This document shows positions 22,832 to 34,341 of a stretch of DNA of 64,000 nucleotides, one piece after another; the first letter of the stretch is position 1; the number at the start of each line of letters is the position of its first letter. Below the pieces are notes generated by a model. It saw only the letters and a list, made by a program, of their open reading frames with translations, searched no databases and was not told where the DNA came from. The DNA lies in the NCBI RefSeq assembly GCF_963678635.1, contig NC_087066.1, forward strand, positions 29,021,301 to 29,085,300. Direction: 5' to 3'. The DNA comes from Symsagittifera roscoffensis (taxonomy: Eukaryota > Xenacoelomorpha > Acoela > Convolutidae). Position numbers and translations under genes: made by a program.

Positions 22832-23048
22832 CAGGGGCCGATCATGGATTTTCTCGAGGGCGGGGGGGATTTCCAAAAAATTTTCGAAAATTTTGCTCTC
22901 CTAAAGCATTATAAAGACGGTTTTTTAGTTAAATTTTCAGCGCAGCGGGCAAATTTTTGAAAAAAACATGTCTAAAAGCCGTTTTTGGGCATTTTTTGGA
23001 AAGTTTTGACGGTAAATCACAACTTTCTGGCGCGCGCTCCTCCACAAA

Positions 23049-23075
23049 GTTTTTGTTGTTGTTGTTGCCTAGGTG
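23049..23075 (-). repeat. (CAA)n 3' tail of the non-LTR element
   Basis: On the - strand CAACAACAACAACAAAAA follows the end of the RT frame, then MITE sequence resumes. Simple-repeat tails mark the 3' end of many non-LTR retrotransposons. Confidence 0.6.
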
Positions 23076-24600
23076 CCCGTAGTTTGGCCCTCATTTTGTC
23101 CGTCGTTTGTGGCTTCTTCCATCTCGAGTTGTAAGAAAGCGGCTGCCTCGATTGAGTTTTCCAAGAGTGCGTGGGGGGTGAGTGTGGTCGGGTTTGCGCT
23201 GCACCTGAATAGGTGACCCATTGTGTGATTTCTGAGTTGCACTCTGGGCATGCTTCTGAGGTTGTTTCGTCTAATTTCCTGCAGATAAGTTTGCAGGAAT
23301 GGGGAGAAACCGCTTCGCAACTGGGCAAAGGTCCGTCTGGTATTTCTCGGTAGTCGTAATTCGTCCTTGCTTAGTTTAGGGGCTGGTTCATCGAGCACTT
23401 TGTTTTTGTCCCGGTTGTCTAGGACATCTTTGACCTCGTTTGTATGCATTTTTTTGAGGAGCCCTCTGTAGCCCTCTTCGGTTATGTGTGTTGATGGCCC
23501 TATGTCATTGTCGTCTTCTTCTTCTTCTTCTTCTTCTTCTTCTTCTGAATCAGATGTTTCTAGGAGAGAAGTGACGTACCTCTCGTACCTACTGAAGAGC
23601 GTTTCCTTTATGTTTCTGGGCTGTTCCGGTTGGTCTAGCAGCCTGTTGCCAGGGTGTCCTTCAAGATGATGGACCAACTGGTGCTGGACTGCTTTCAGAC
23701 GGATGTGCCGCCTGATGGGTAGGAATTTCGTCTCGTCGTGTAGGTGCTGGATGGCGGTCATCGTGGTGCATCCTGTGGCCACTCCATGGGCTGTGTTTTG
23801 GACTTCCTGCAGCGTTTCTACGTGGGTGTGTGCAGCGATAGGAGTCCAAACTGGTACTCTAAGACGGGCTTGATGAGGGCTTGGTAGGGTTTCTTTGCTC
23901 TGTCCCCATGTGGTTACTGCGAGAGCTTTCAAGATATTCACTCTGCTCCTTCCTGTAGCTACGGCTAGTCTGCAGTGTGGGCCGAATATCAGGGATGTGT
24001 CAAAAGTAACGCATGTATTTTTTGTTGTTTTCGCCAGAATGAAGGCTTTTTCGTTTATCTTCATGTCTGGTGTGATTTTGTGCTCTTTGGTGCTTGGCGT
24101 GAAGAGCGGAACGGAACATTTCGTTGTTGATACTTCCAAATCTCGAGAATCTAGAAAATTGCAGAGCGTCGTCAGGTAGCTGTTGATGTCTTTGCTTAGT
24201 CTCTATGTCGGTCCCAAAGGCGAAAACTGTGAAGTCGTCGGCGTAGGATACTAAGACAGTTGTCGGTGGGGGCGATGGAGCATCCGCCACGTAGAAATTG
24301 AACAGCGTAGGAGCCACAACCGATGCTTGTGGAATTCCAAATCTGACCATACGGCTGCTTGACAACGTGTCCCCGAATAGTGTGCGGGCCTGTCTACCGT
24401 GCAGGTACGAGGCTAACCAGCGTGCAAGTACTCCTGGAAGCGTGGACTCGTTAATCAGCTTCAGGAGGGTAGCGTTGCACACAGTATCGAAACAGGTTCC
24501 AGTCAAGGCCGCATTTCCGTGGTGGCACCAACACCAGCTGTCAGTTGGTGCAAATGGCCGTTCAGCGGACTTCAAAATCCGCCGGACAAAAATCCTCCCA
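23049..24600 (-). pseudogene. 5'-truncated Jockey/BS-like non-LTR retrotransposon (reverse transcriptase part)
   Basis: The first frame (24575-24000) begins inside the RT domain. It has FDTVCNATLLKLINESTLPG, ASYLHGRQARTLFGDTLSSS, the FGIPQASVVAPTLFNFYV segment and then VSYADDFTVFA, with the YADD catalytic box intact. A frameshift near 24100 moves the reading into the second frame (24139-23069), which covers the thumb and C-terminal region (HLHDETKFLPIRRH, LAQLRSGFSPFL-like, HLFRCSANPTTLTPHALLEN). An acidic low-complexity tract of about ten Glu lies at 23515-23545. The 3' end carries a (CAA)n/A tail at about 23075-23049. The endonuclease part and 5' end are absent, as in typical incomplete target-primed insertions. 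Confidence 0.8.
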
Positions 24601-24776
24601 CGTGCTCCTCAAAATTAGTATATTCTGTCGTCGAAGGCGCCTTTAGAAAAACTTTAGGGTAGGTTGGCCATAAATGGATTTCGTAAAACGTACCAAAGTG
24701 GGCCCTTTGGGTCGGCAAGGGGTCGAATCCCTGAGAAGGGAGGAAAGCGTCCGCCCCTCCCCTAAATCCGCGCCTG

Positions 24777-26152
24777 CTGTTTTTTGTTACGGCTTACAAC
24801 TTCAACTTGAAACATCAAAAAACTAAAAACAAATTTGTCCTAATTCCCGCACCACTAGCTGCTTTTTTGATTAAAATTTGAGTATGTTACTTTAGGCCCA
24901 ATTTGAAGAAGAAACTTCACCATTATTTAATGATATGTATGTCTTTCATGTGCGCTCACTCTTGAATTTAGTAATTTTTGGCGCCATTTAATATGATTAT
25001 CCCATTTTCATTCGCAAAGGAGGACAAAATCGTTTTTCTTTTCAAATGCCGATTACAGAGTCTTAGATCATTGTTGATTTGATATCTTTGGATCTCATGT
25101 GTTCTATTCTTTCTAAACTACAATGTCATCCAAAAAAAATCAAATATTACAGAGAATGTCAGACGTATCGCTAATTATTTCAGTTTTTGTTCATTTTAAC
25201 TTTCATGTGCTTCGGAAATCAAAAAGCTTTTGTTACATTACAGGAATACTCAGCGATTAATTTGCTTTAGCTCGAGGTCAAAAATGAGCTGGATACTCTT
25301 TTCGAATCTCTTTCATAATCCTCAATGCAACCCTTCTTGAACCATTTCCCGATACCCACCTCCTGCTATTGTAACTTTTAATTTTTAAACATCCTCAATA
25401 TTACAGCTAATCTAATGGTACAATGTTTACAGGCTTTGTGCCTAAAGACAAACTTCTCCCTTTTTGCAAAATGTGGACTTTGTGATTATGGGAACGATTA
25501 AGTATGTAATTTTAAGTGTACTTTTTTCCTTCTTTTTCAAAAAAAAACTAATTATATTGCTAAGAAATCGGAAATTTTTTTTATCCAGCTCCAAAATTGA
25601 CCCATTATTCATTAACAATTAAATTAATAAAGCCAGCTTTGTTTTCCACACGAGTCTAATGCAAAACCATTTGTTTTTATCTTTATTGGAATTAGCCCGT
25701 CTATTTATTCACGGAGAGTTATGTAACAATCCCCACTTTGATCAGCGGGGTATTTTTTTTTGTCTGGCCAAATATATTTGTTCGGTCTTTTATAAATCGA
25801 AATAAACATGATCAAACTCTTTGTATCTCAAAAGTTATTTGTTCAGCATTTTTGTAAACGAAACATAATATCAAACCTTTCGGGCCAGCTAGCCAAAAAA
25901 AATCCTAAAAGGCGGTCCCAACTTTCCGAATGAACCCTCTTACAAATAAGTCGCGTAAAACTACTTTGAATTTGAAGTGGAGTTCAATTAGGCGATGATT
26001 GTCGAGCTACGAGTCATTAGTTTTGCTAGCAGTTCCCACAAAAACAAGGATATTCATAAACGGCTTTAGGAAACGTTTTCATACCTTGCAAGAAAAGTAA
26101 CTGAGAGTTCAACGTATCGGAAAAAATGTTCAAGATCAAATAACTGCTTTTA
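24777..26152. other. Gene-poor AT-rich stretch
   Basis: No recognised gene or repeat end in about 1.4 kb. Confidence 0.45.
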
Positions 26153-26655
26153 TTTTTCCGACTTTCGTAACCAACGTAACGGAATATTTGTGCTCGGGGT
26201 GGGTTTTTTCCTTCAGACAAGTTTTGACTTTTTAGCTAGCCATTTTTGACGGAAGTTCTTAATCAGCCTCAAATTATTGTTGTTTAGAGCTCACGTTTCG
26301 AAAGATATTTCAGATGTGGTCAATTTTATAAAGTTGTGGGGTTTTAAAAATTGCCAATTTGGCCATTTTGGGACAGTTAACGCGCGATATATTTCGTGCT
26401 AATAACGCGTAAGCGGCGATATAATCCGTATTAGATATCATTCTAAATTGACTGAACAAGCTTTTGGTCATAACTTTAACAACTTTCACGTTAATAGGCT
26501 AGCAGCGAAATGATAAAAAAATGTCAAAAACTTTTAAATAGTTTCTTTATTTTTTTTTCAAAAAATACATCAATTTTTTTTAGGCGAACAGTGCTTCATA
26601 ATTCCAAAAAGGCAGTAGGAACAATCAGCGCTTTGCCTTGATACGAGCAGCCTTG
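26153..26655 (+). mobile_element. Helentron-like element, first of a head-to-tail pair
   Basis: It starts at a worn TTTTTCCGACTTTCG, has the GGAATATTTGTGCTCGGGG block, and ends with AGTAGGAACAATCAGCGC, a weak hairpin and GAGCAGCCTTG. The next copy begins at the following base. Confidence 0.7.
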
Positions 26656-27207
26656 TTGTTCCGACTTTCGGTACGAAAGTAACGGAATATTTGTGCTCGG
26701 GGTGGGTTTTTTTTTTCTTCAGACAAATTTCGACTTTTTAACTAGCCATTTATGACGGAATTTTTTTATATCATTCAAAAGATATTGTTGTCCTGAGCTT
26801 AAATTTGAAAAGATATTTCACCTGCGATCATTTTTCGTAGAGTTATGAGGGTTTAAAGATTGCCATTTTGGTCATTTTGAGCAATTTGGGACATTTAACA
26901 CGCGATATAATTCGCGCTATTAACGCGTACGCGGAGATTTAATCCGTCTTATAAATCGTTCCAAATTGGTTGAACGAAGCTTATTTGCCATAATTGATTT
27001 ATTACAAGGAACTAAATCTCTCTTTTTGTACTTTATATGGCGTGTGGGGGGATGATTTTCATAAAAAATTTCAAATTTTAGAAAAAAAAATTTCATTTTA
27101 TTTTATTTCATTTATGCTATTTTTTTATGCTATTACTGCTGCCTGCTCCATAAACCTTAAAAGGCAGTCGGAACATTCAGGGCTTCGCCCTGATACGAGC
27201 AGTCTTG
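26656..27207 (+). mobile_element. Helentron-like element, second of a head-to-tail pair
   Basis: Begins TTGTTCCGACTTTCGG immediately after the CTTG end of the previous copy, with no spacer. Subterminal inverted repeat GTCGGAACATT, perfect hairpin CAGGGC-TTC-GCCCTG and end GAGCAGTCTTG are all present. A 92-codon frame at 26994-27272 is a by-product. Confidence 0.75.
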
Positions 27208-27210
27208 TTT

Positions 27211-27925
27211 TTATATCAAATGAATTGCTAAATGAAGTCACTCGATTGCTTTTCTTACAACTCCTCTTATAAAGCCCCTAATGAATCTTCGAGAAACAAA
27301 ACAAGACTGCTCGTATCAGGACGAAGCCCTGATTGTTCCGACTGCCTTTTAAGGTTTACAGAGCAGCAGTAAAAACATTTAGAAAAAAATTAATGAAAAA
27401 AAAAATAGAAACGCAGTTTTTTTTTTGAAATTTTTTATGAAAATCATCCACCCACACGCCATGTAAAACACAAAAAGATAGATTTCGTTCCTTGTAACAA
27501 ATCAATTATGGCGAATAAGCTTCGTTCAACCAATTTGGAACGATTTATAAGACGGATTAATTCTCCGCTTTTATATCAAATGTATTGCTACATGAAGTCA
27601 CTCGATTGCTTTTCTTACAACTCCTCTTATAAAGCCCCTAATGAATCTTCGAGAAACAAAACAAGACTGCTTGTATCAGGGCGAAGCCCTGATTGTTCCG
27701 ACTGCTTTTTAAGGTTTATGAAGCAGCAGTAAAAACATAAAAAAAGTTCAATGAAATAAAATAAAAACGTAATTTTTTTTTGAAATTTTTTATGAAAATC
27801 ATCCACCCACACGCCATGTAAAACACAAAAAGATAGATTTCGTTCCTTGTAACAAATCAATTATGGCGAATAAGCTTCGTTCAACCAATTTGGAACGATT
27901 TATAAGACGGATTAATTCTCCGCTT
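27211..27925 (-). repeat. Tandem 355-360 bp units made of a Helentron 3' half plus its flank
   Basis: Unit 1 (27211-27570) and unit 2 (27571-27925) each start with TTATATCAAATGNATTGCTA, run through ~85 bases of non-element flank, then ~270 bases of the reversed Helentron 3' part, cut at the same internal point (TTAATTCTCCGCTT). A third unit begins at 27926 and continues into a full element. The repeated junction shows tandem duplication rather than separate insertions. Frames at 27508-28215 come from this repeat. Confidence 0.8.
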
Positions 27926-28028
27926 TTATATCAAATGTATTGCTACATGAAGTCACTCGATTGCTTACTCGATTGCTTTTCTTACAACTCCTCTTATAAA
28001 GCCCCTAATGAATCTTCGAGAAACAAAA

Positions 28029-28552
28029 CAAGACTGCTTGTATCAGGGCGAAGCCCTGATTGTTCCGACTGCTTTTTAAGGTTTATGAAGCAGCAGTAAA
28101 AAACATAAAAATAAAATAAAAACGTAATTTTTTTTTTGAAATTTTTTATGAAAATCATCCCCCACACGCCATGTAAAATACAAAAAGATAGATTTCGTTC
28201 CTTGTAACAAATCACTTATGGCAAATAAGCTTCGTTCAACCAATTTGGAAAGATTTATAAGACGGATTAAATCTCCGCCTACGCGTTAATAGCGCGAATT
28301 ATATCGCGCGTTAATTGTCCCAAATTGGTCAAAATGGCCAAAATGTAAATCTTCAAACCTTCATAACTTTACAAAAAATGATCACAGGTGAAAAATTTTT
28401 TCAAATTTAAGCTCAGGATAACAATACATTTTGAATGATATTCAAAAATCCCGTCAAAAATGGCTAGTTAAAAAGTCGAAATTTGTGTGAAGAAAAAAAA
28501 CCCACCCCGAGCACAAACATTCCGTTACTTTCGTATCAAAAGTCGGAACAAT
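28029..28552 (-). mobile_element. Helentron-like element, full length
   Basis: On the - strand the 5' end TGTTCCGACTTTTGATACG is at 28550 and the 3' hairpin CAGGGC-TTC-GCCCTG with GTCGGAACAATCAGGGC is near 28045-28070. It terminates the tandem array, and with 26656-27207 it forms a large inverted pair around it. Confidence 0.75.
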
Positions 28553-28555
28553 AAA

Positions 28556-28835
28556 CAAGACTGCTCGTATCAAGGCGAAGCGCTGAACGTTTTGACTGCC
28601 TTTTAGGGTTTATGGAGCAGTAATTACATAAATATCATTAACATATTAAATGTAATAAATTAAAATGAAAAAAAAAAAAACTTTCTAAAATTTGAAATTT
28701 TTTCTAAAAAAATCATCCCCCCCTCAAGCAATATATCACGCGTTAATTGTCCCAAATTGGCCAAAATGGCAATATTTAAACCCCCATAACTCTACGAAAA
28801 AATTACACCGAGCATAACCAAAGTCGGAACAAAAA
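28556..28835 (-). mobile_element. Helentron-like element with internal deletion
   Basis: Starts five bases after the previous copy in the same orientation. The 3' end (28556-28620) and a worn 5' end (AAGTCGGAACAAAA at about 28822-28835) are both present, but the copy is only about 280 bases. Confidence 0.6.
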
Positions 28836-29004
28836 TCCATTTTAATAGATTTTTAATGGATTATAATTAATTGTAAAATTGATAAAAACAATGGATGATA
28901 ATTAATTTCATCCTTTTCGTGGTCTGAATCGATTATATGGATACTATTTTAGACCACATAAATCCATTACAATTGATTTTTTGTTCTCATTTTTCCTAGA
29001 TGCC

Positions 29005-29266
29005 TGGTAGCGCGCGCTAAAGAAATGATATTATTTTGGTGAAAACATTCCAAAATTTACTAAAATGTCTTGATTTAAGCTTGGTTGTTTTTTCAAAAAT
29101 TTGACTTGGGCACTAACAACTTTGTAAAATAGAGTCTTTATAGTGATGTGGGAGAGCTCAGAAAAACAAATTTAGTCGACCAATAAAAAAATGACTTTTT
29201 TCCGAACTTTTTTTAACAACCCCCCCCCCGCCCCCTGAGAAAATTCTAAATCCGCATCCGCTTCTG
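29005..29266 (+). repeat. 5'-truncated hAT-like MITE fragment
   Basis: From GCGCGCGCT onward it follows the second half of the 12434-12834 MITE and ends CTGAGAAAATTCTAAATCCGC followed by ATCCGCTTCTG. A C-run (29219-29229) precedes the end. Confidence 0.55.
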
Positions 29267-29725
29267 CTTACGATCATATTATAACGAAACAAAGCAAACT
29301 TTTTAAGTTTTTGTCTTCAGAAATTTCAAAATTAGGTTAGGCGAACGATGGTTTCATTAATTGGTGTATTTTATAACGCTTTTGTTTTCAGTGATAGAAA
29401 TGACTGATGATGATAATGTTATCGAAATGCATTGCGATTTTTCATATATTTCTAATATTATCTGATTTGTTTTTCTTGCCTATTTCAGCCGAGTTCTCCA
29501 TTTTTTTTTGCTAATTTTAACCTTTTAATGAGAATTAGAAAAGGAAAGTTCAAAAGTAATTTCATTCCTTGTATGACTTCCAAGTCTGTTTTAACATGTT
29601 TGTTTTGGCTTAAATTTTTCAACAATTGTGTGATTTGGCTGTGTTTTCGGCTCTTCCTAAATTAAATCACTTCAATTCATTGAATAATTGAAAAAGATTT
29701 ACCATTAAATTGTTGTTTTTAAAAA

Positions 29726-31535
29726 ATGGCTTTTCCAAAACTAGGAGCAGCTTTACAGCAGTATGTACTGGACCAAGAGGTAATTTATAAAATATTTCAA
29801 AAAAAATTCGTAAATTGTAGTTTTTGAACTGCAAGCTTCTCCAAATGTAAGCTCTTTTTAATTTAAAAAAAATAAGACGCTTTTCAGCTAAAAAAAATGG
29901 TCCTAAAAACTAAAAAATTTCATCAAAGTCTGATTTACAAAAACAGATAGAGCTGAGTTTAACGCTTTAAGTTGCACGAAAAAATTCGCAATTGGAAATT
30001 TACTTCTGTTGAGTTAGATCTCATCATCAACTATACCCCCCCCCCCCCCCTTGCGAAAGTACCAAACTTGTATATGCTTAACCGTTGAATTATATCCTTA
30101 TATAGGGGGTGGCAATTCGCTTCAAGATACTAAAGGGGAATAGTTAAATAGACTCACTGACTTTTTAGTTGAGTTTTAAAGTTTTGTTTTTCAAGGAGCT
30201 GGGAAAAGAGAAATGGAGTGAAATAACGAAGTCAATCGGTCTGTCCGATGACGTGCAGCGGGAGATCTCGCAACAGGTCTTGTCTCCCGGTGGCACTCTA
30301 TCGACAACACTTGTTCGCATGATAGAGGAGACAGCCAAAGTGTCCGGAAAGGATCTGGGTCAGGTATTGTTCTTAACTACACTTGAATCATAAGAGGAAA
30401 GAATGGCACATGAAGAGGCGCTGCTGACAATTTCTTGATCGGTTCTTTATGTAATTATTTGGTAAATTTTTCGAATCGTAAATGTTACTTCGCAGTCGAG
30501 CATCCGAAAAATCCTCGTTCAAAGCGAAAGGGAAATAATTCTTGGATAGGAATATAGTTTGAGTTCGGGTTCTTTGGAAATCTTGACCAATTTTTCAAAC
30601 AGACACGACTGAAAGTAATCGTACCTCCAAAGAGCGCTTTTCATTCAAAAAACAATGATGCTAGATATTCTTCTGCGTTTTATCTTGTTTCTGCATTTTT
30701 CCGAGTGCATAACTGGTGCTGAAAAACTAAGAAACTAAATAACTAAGCAACAGTAAAACGGTAGTAGCTTCATTTCACTTGTTCTAGGTGCATGAAGAGT
30801 TGGGGGAGGCCTACTTGTTCTATGTGATGAAACACCCCAAGTGGGCGGATCGATTCCAGCTGCTGTCGCCTGACATCCTGGGATTTATTACCAATCTGGA
30901 CAACTTGTTCCACTACCTCCTGATGACACTTTTTGACAAGGTGGAACCACTTTCAGTTGCCGTGCAATCAAGTTTTGAACTTCTACTATTATATTATATA
31001 TATTATTATTTAAATATATATACTTTCTACTGCTTATTGAGTTTTTTCTGCAATAGGGTTTTCTCTGAAAGTGAAGTTATTGAGTTTTTTCTCTCTGAGC
31101 GCAGTTGATTGCTTTGAAAAACAATGTTACAGCTTATCTGATTCGAGGATCTAAAAAAATTCTACTTCATAATTTTCAATCCGCCTCCTTCAGCAAACGG
31201 ACTAAAAAGCATATGCTGTTTTTTCAAAAAATTTTCAGTCATGAAAATGATTTGGATAGAAATTTTTATTTTTTTGGATGAGAAGTCCTGCCAGTCAATT
31301 TTCAGACTTCAGAAAAATTGACCATCCAGGATAGCTTGACCAATTCTTCAGCGCTTTTTCAATCACTTATGTGGTCTTCAGGAGTCGGATGCGCCGGCTT
31401 TCCGACTGGAGGATGAGTTGGATGAGAAGAAACAGTACACAGGGAATAAGGAGATCCACTACTACTCCACACACGACGGACTGCACAAGGTCGCCTTCGG
31501 ATTCATCCGGGCAGCCATGCGCAAACACTACATGG
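29726..31535 (+). CDS. H-NOB (heme-NO-binding) domain gene, soluble guanylate cyclase-type; four exons, 3' part not found
   Basis: Exons 29726-29779, 30199-30363 (or from 30196), 30788-30940 and 31382-31535 join in phase into about 175 residues. The first three introns have GT/AG ends and the last exon stops at donor CATGG|GTCAGT. The product begins MAFPKLGAALQQYVLDQE and contains LGKEKWSEI, then LGEAYLFYVMKHPKWADRF, ILGFITNLDNLFHYL, DAPAFRLE, IHYYSTHDGLHKVAFGFI and AAMRKHYMG. This order and spacing match the N-terminal H-NOB domain of soluble guanylate cyclase, which binds heme and senses NO. In family members the proximal ligand is His in NLDxLH and propionates are held by Y-x-S-x-R. Here these read NLDNLFH and YYSTH, so Phe replaces His and His replaces Arg. 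The coiled-coil and cyclase domains were not seen downstream, so the gene may be truncated or have a very long intron. Confidence 0.75.
30036..30051. repeat. Poly-C/poly-G tract in intron 1
   Basis: A long C run in the first intron of the H-NOB gene. A G run of similar length lies just after the last exon (31606-31623). Such runs are prone to length errors in assemblies. Confidence 0.7.
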
Positions 31536-33189
31536 GTCAGTACTGAACTCAAAAAACAATCAAATAACTTAAAAACATTTATACTCCAAGGGTAGCGACT
31601 TGCCGCGGGGGGGGGGGGGGGGGGTCGTTCTTGTTTCTAATCTAAAGGTTTTCCCTTTGGTAATATTTTTAGAATAATCATCGCAATTTTTTGGTGAGAG
31701 CCTTCGAAAACGTCATTGCTCTGAAAATCGCCGGCAGCGCAGATCCCCGGCGGTAACCCGTAGAACACCAGTGACGAGTCAAAGTTCCCACAAACATCTG
31801 AAAAGAAACGAAAAACGAAAGCTCAAGGAAATTAGGAAAAGTCACATGACGTTGGTCCGAAACGGATCAGTTGACTACCAATAAGTGTTTTGTTTTGTTT
31901 TTCACAAAAGCTTATTTGGAAAGACACGTAAAATCTTTCTACTTGCTTTTCCCAAAATTTTCCTGGAAGAACAATTTTGCGCTTTCACAATAATTCGACC
32001 AAATAAGAACCACATTGTCGGTCCTTAAAACAGTAGTTAGATTTATTGGAATTATTGAGGGCATACCAGCGCTCCAATAACATATTACAATCATTCTTTT
32101 TTTTTTTCAAAAACATTGCCTATCGATTGAATGGCATTATCGGCATACAGAAATCTAAATTGATGATGCTGTTTTGAGTGTAACTGTTCTTCCGTGAGAG
32201 GAATTTCTTAAGTAAATGTTTTTGCCTATGGACGCAAAAAATCTCCATTGCAAGATGACAAAGATAGGCTCTCGAAATTATTTCACGAGTTATCAGGAAT
32301 TATTTATAAACGGAAAGAGACCAAGCAGCGTGGAAACTCCATCACAGTCAGTTAGAAAAAAAAACTTTCATATAATTTCTTTCACCATGAGTTTGTTCCA
32401 ACATTTTAAAATGGGAAGAAACTTTGTATTAGGGTGTTTCAGTTTTTTCTATTTATTTTCAGGTAACATCACACAAAATCAGGTATCATCAATGATCATC
32501 AGACTGGATTGAGTGATAAATCATAGAAAATCTCTTTCAGTCGTGATTCGAACCATTAAAAAAAAACTTCCTAATTTTTTTTTTAATGTCGAGGAACACC
32601 GGTTTGATTTTTTTGGTTTTTCGTCTAATTTCGAGCGGGTCATACATTAGCTTGTTTATGCTTATTTTAGGCCATGAAATTTTTTTACTCCAGTATTATT
32701 AGTTATTGGAATTTTATTGCCCTATTTATTAAAAATGTCAAAAACTAAATTTGAAAAACTTCAAAAATTTTTTTTCGAATCTCAAAAAAGAATTTTAAAC
32801 TTTTTTCTTTTCTTTAGTAATTTTTCTACAAAAACTGCTTTTTCTTTTTTGTCTATTTTACTATGACTGTCAAATATGCCTAAGCTCTACTTTTTGTTCA
32901 AATCTTTTTATCACACAACTTAGAAAAAACGACACTAATTTGAAAAAAAACTTCCGCGTTTTTTAAGACTATGATCGGATTATTCTGTGATAATTACACA
33001 GTGACCGGCTATCTTTGATAAAATTTATTATTGTTCCGTGCTTCAAAGATAGTTACTAAACATATTTGATGATTTTGTGAATCAATTCTCATGATTCTTA
33101 GTTTTGATTACTTCTGATGATTTTATTTTGGTTTGTGACTTTGACTTTGTAAGATTTTTTTGGCTCTTCATCACATTTGATGCGATAAT
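31536..33189. other. Sequence after the last recognised H-NOB exon
   Basis: If the gene continues, this is intron. No H-NOBA, coiled-coil or cyclase exon was recognised. The 98-codon frame at 32216-32512 has no domain resemblance. Confidence 0.45.
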
Positions 33190-33490
33190 ATAACAAGGTT
33201 TGTCGTGTCAGGGTAAAGTCCCGAATGCTCCATTTTCCTGTGGAAGTCTATGGAGTAGTGTTGATTTTTTTTAAATGTGAGGGTAATCTTTTTTAAATTA
33301 AGCACTTGTTATAATTTTCACTCCTAGTATCGTAACAATTATGGCAATTAGCCAGCTTCAACCGACTTGGAACGTTTTCTAATTTGGATTAAATCTCCAC
33401 TCAGTCACAAGTAATTTGACCCATATTGACCATATTGGCAATCTTTAAACCCCTAAAGTTTTGTAAAAAAAATTCCGTCGAGTATAGCCA
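33190..33490 (-). repeat. Old Helentron-like copy
   Basis: In + reading: ACAAGGTTTGTCGTGTCAGG, hairpin relic GGGTAAAGTCCC, a TCTATGGAGTAG block, then the GGATTAAATCTCCACT block, decaying toward 33490. Confidence 0.45.
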
Positions 33491-33689
33491 ATTTCTGTTG
33501 TGCAAATAGTACAGAGTACTACATTAAAGAAATTACACTTTAAAGTTTTTTTTTCAATTTTTAGTGTCGTTATTTTTGTGCTTGGTGCGTGATTGAATTA
33601 TACAAAGAGGTCGAGAGTTTTGAATTAGGCATAATCGAATTCAGATGTAATTCAAAATTGAATCTAAAAAAATAGATTAAATAAAATGC

Positions 33690-33960
33690 TTCAATTCAAA
33701 TGTGGAACGATTTCCAAGACGGATTAAGACTCGCTAACGCAATAGTAATTCATTTCTTAATTGTCACAAATTGACCAACTTATCACTCTTTAAAACCCCA
33801 TAACTTTACAAAAAACTAATATCGAAGGAAAACACTATGAAATGGTTGTGCAAAAGATAACAAACTTTCGATTGATTTCTAAGTTTAAAACTCGACAAAA
33901 AAGCATTCCGAAAATAAAAACTCCGTCAATTTTAACAAAAGTTGAAACAAAAGTTGAGAA
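33690..33960 (-). repeat. Very old Helentron-like internal fragment
   Basis: Keeps CCAAGACGGATTAAGACTCG, a worn GCTAACGCAATAG, AATTGTCACAAATTGACCAA and CCCCATAACTTTAC in the family order. Ends are lost. Confidence 0.4.
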
Positions 33961-34341
33961 GACTAAAGAACTTTGCGACGACATAAAAAGGATCTTTCAG
34001 AAAAAAAATGAATAAATACTTGATTTGAATCATAATCCAGTTGCAACAAACTTTGAGGAAAAAATTTTCCGCAATATTTATTCCAATCTTGCAAAAATCA
34101 AACTGAAATTGTTTTCCACAGAACTTTAATTTTTCAGTTCGCAAAATTTCTTTAATAAAGAAATTTCCTTCTTTTTGCTTTTTGATTGAGCCGCCGGCAA
34201 TTAATCAGCCACCCATTGTACAAAAATCATATTCAGCTGGTTATGGTTTTTCTCTACTACTACATAAGTTCATCGTAATGAGTCTAAATGATCATCATTT
34301 TGCTTGATGTGTGGTAAGAATCTGAGTCACTACATAAACTA

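Larger units (their letters stand above)
22832..24776 (-). mobile_element. hAT-like MITE split by a non-LTR retrotransposon
   Basis: The outer ends are CAGGGGCCGATCATGG at 22832 and AAATCCGCGCCTG at 24776, the same terminal type as the element at 12434-12834 but reversed. The outer ~200 bases (left) and ~135 bases (right) match that MITE: CTCGAGGGCGG and GGCGCGCGCTCC on the left, GGGTCGAATCCCTGAG and GCGTCCGCCCC on the right. The middle 1.55 kb is a reverse transcriptase fragment. Flanks ACTGTTTT and CTGTTTTT are a near match for an 8-base duplication. Confidence 0.65.

Noticed and set aside
23484-23669. + strand frame with a Ser run
   Set aside because: Antisense of the Glu-rich tract in the non-LTR retrotransposon frame.
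27508-28215. Repeated 73-78 codon frames on both strands
   Set aside because: They arise from the tandem Helentron units and share the unit length. They are not genes.
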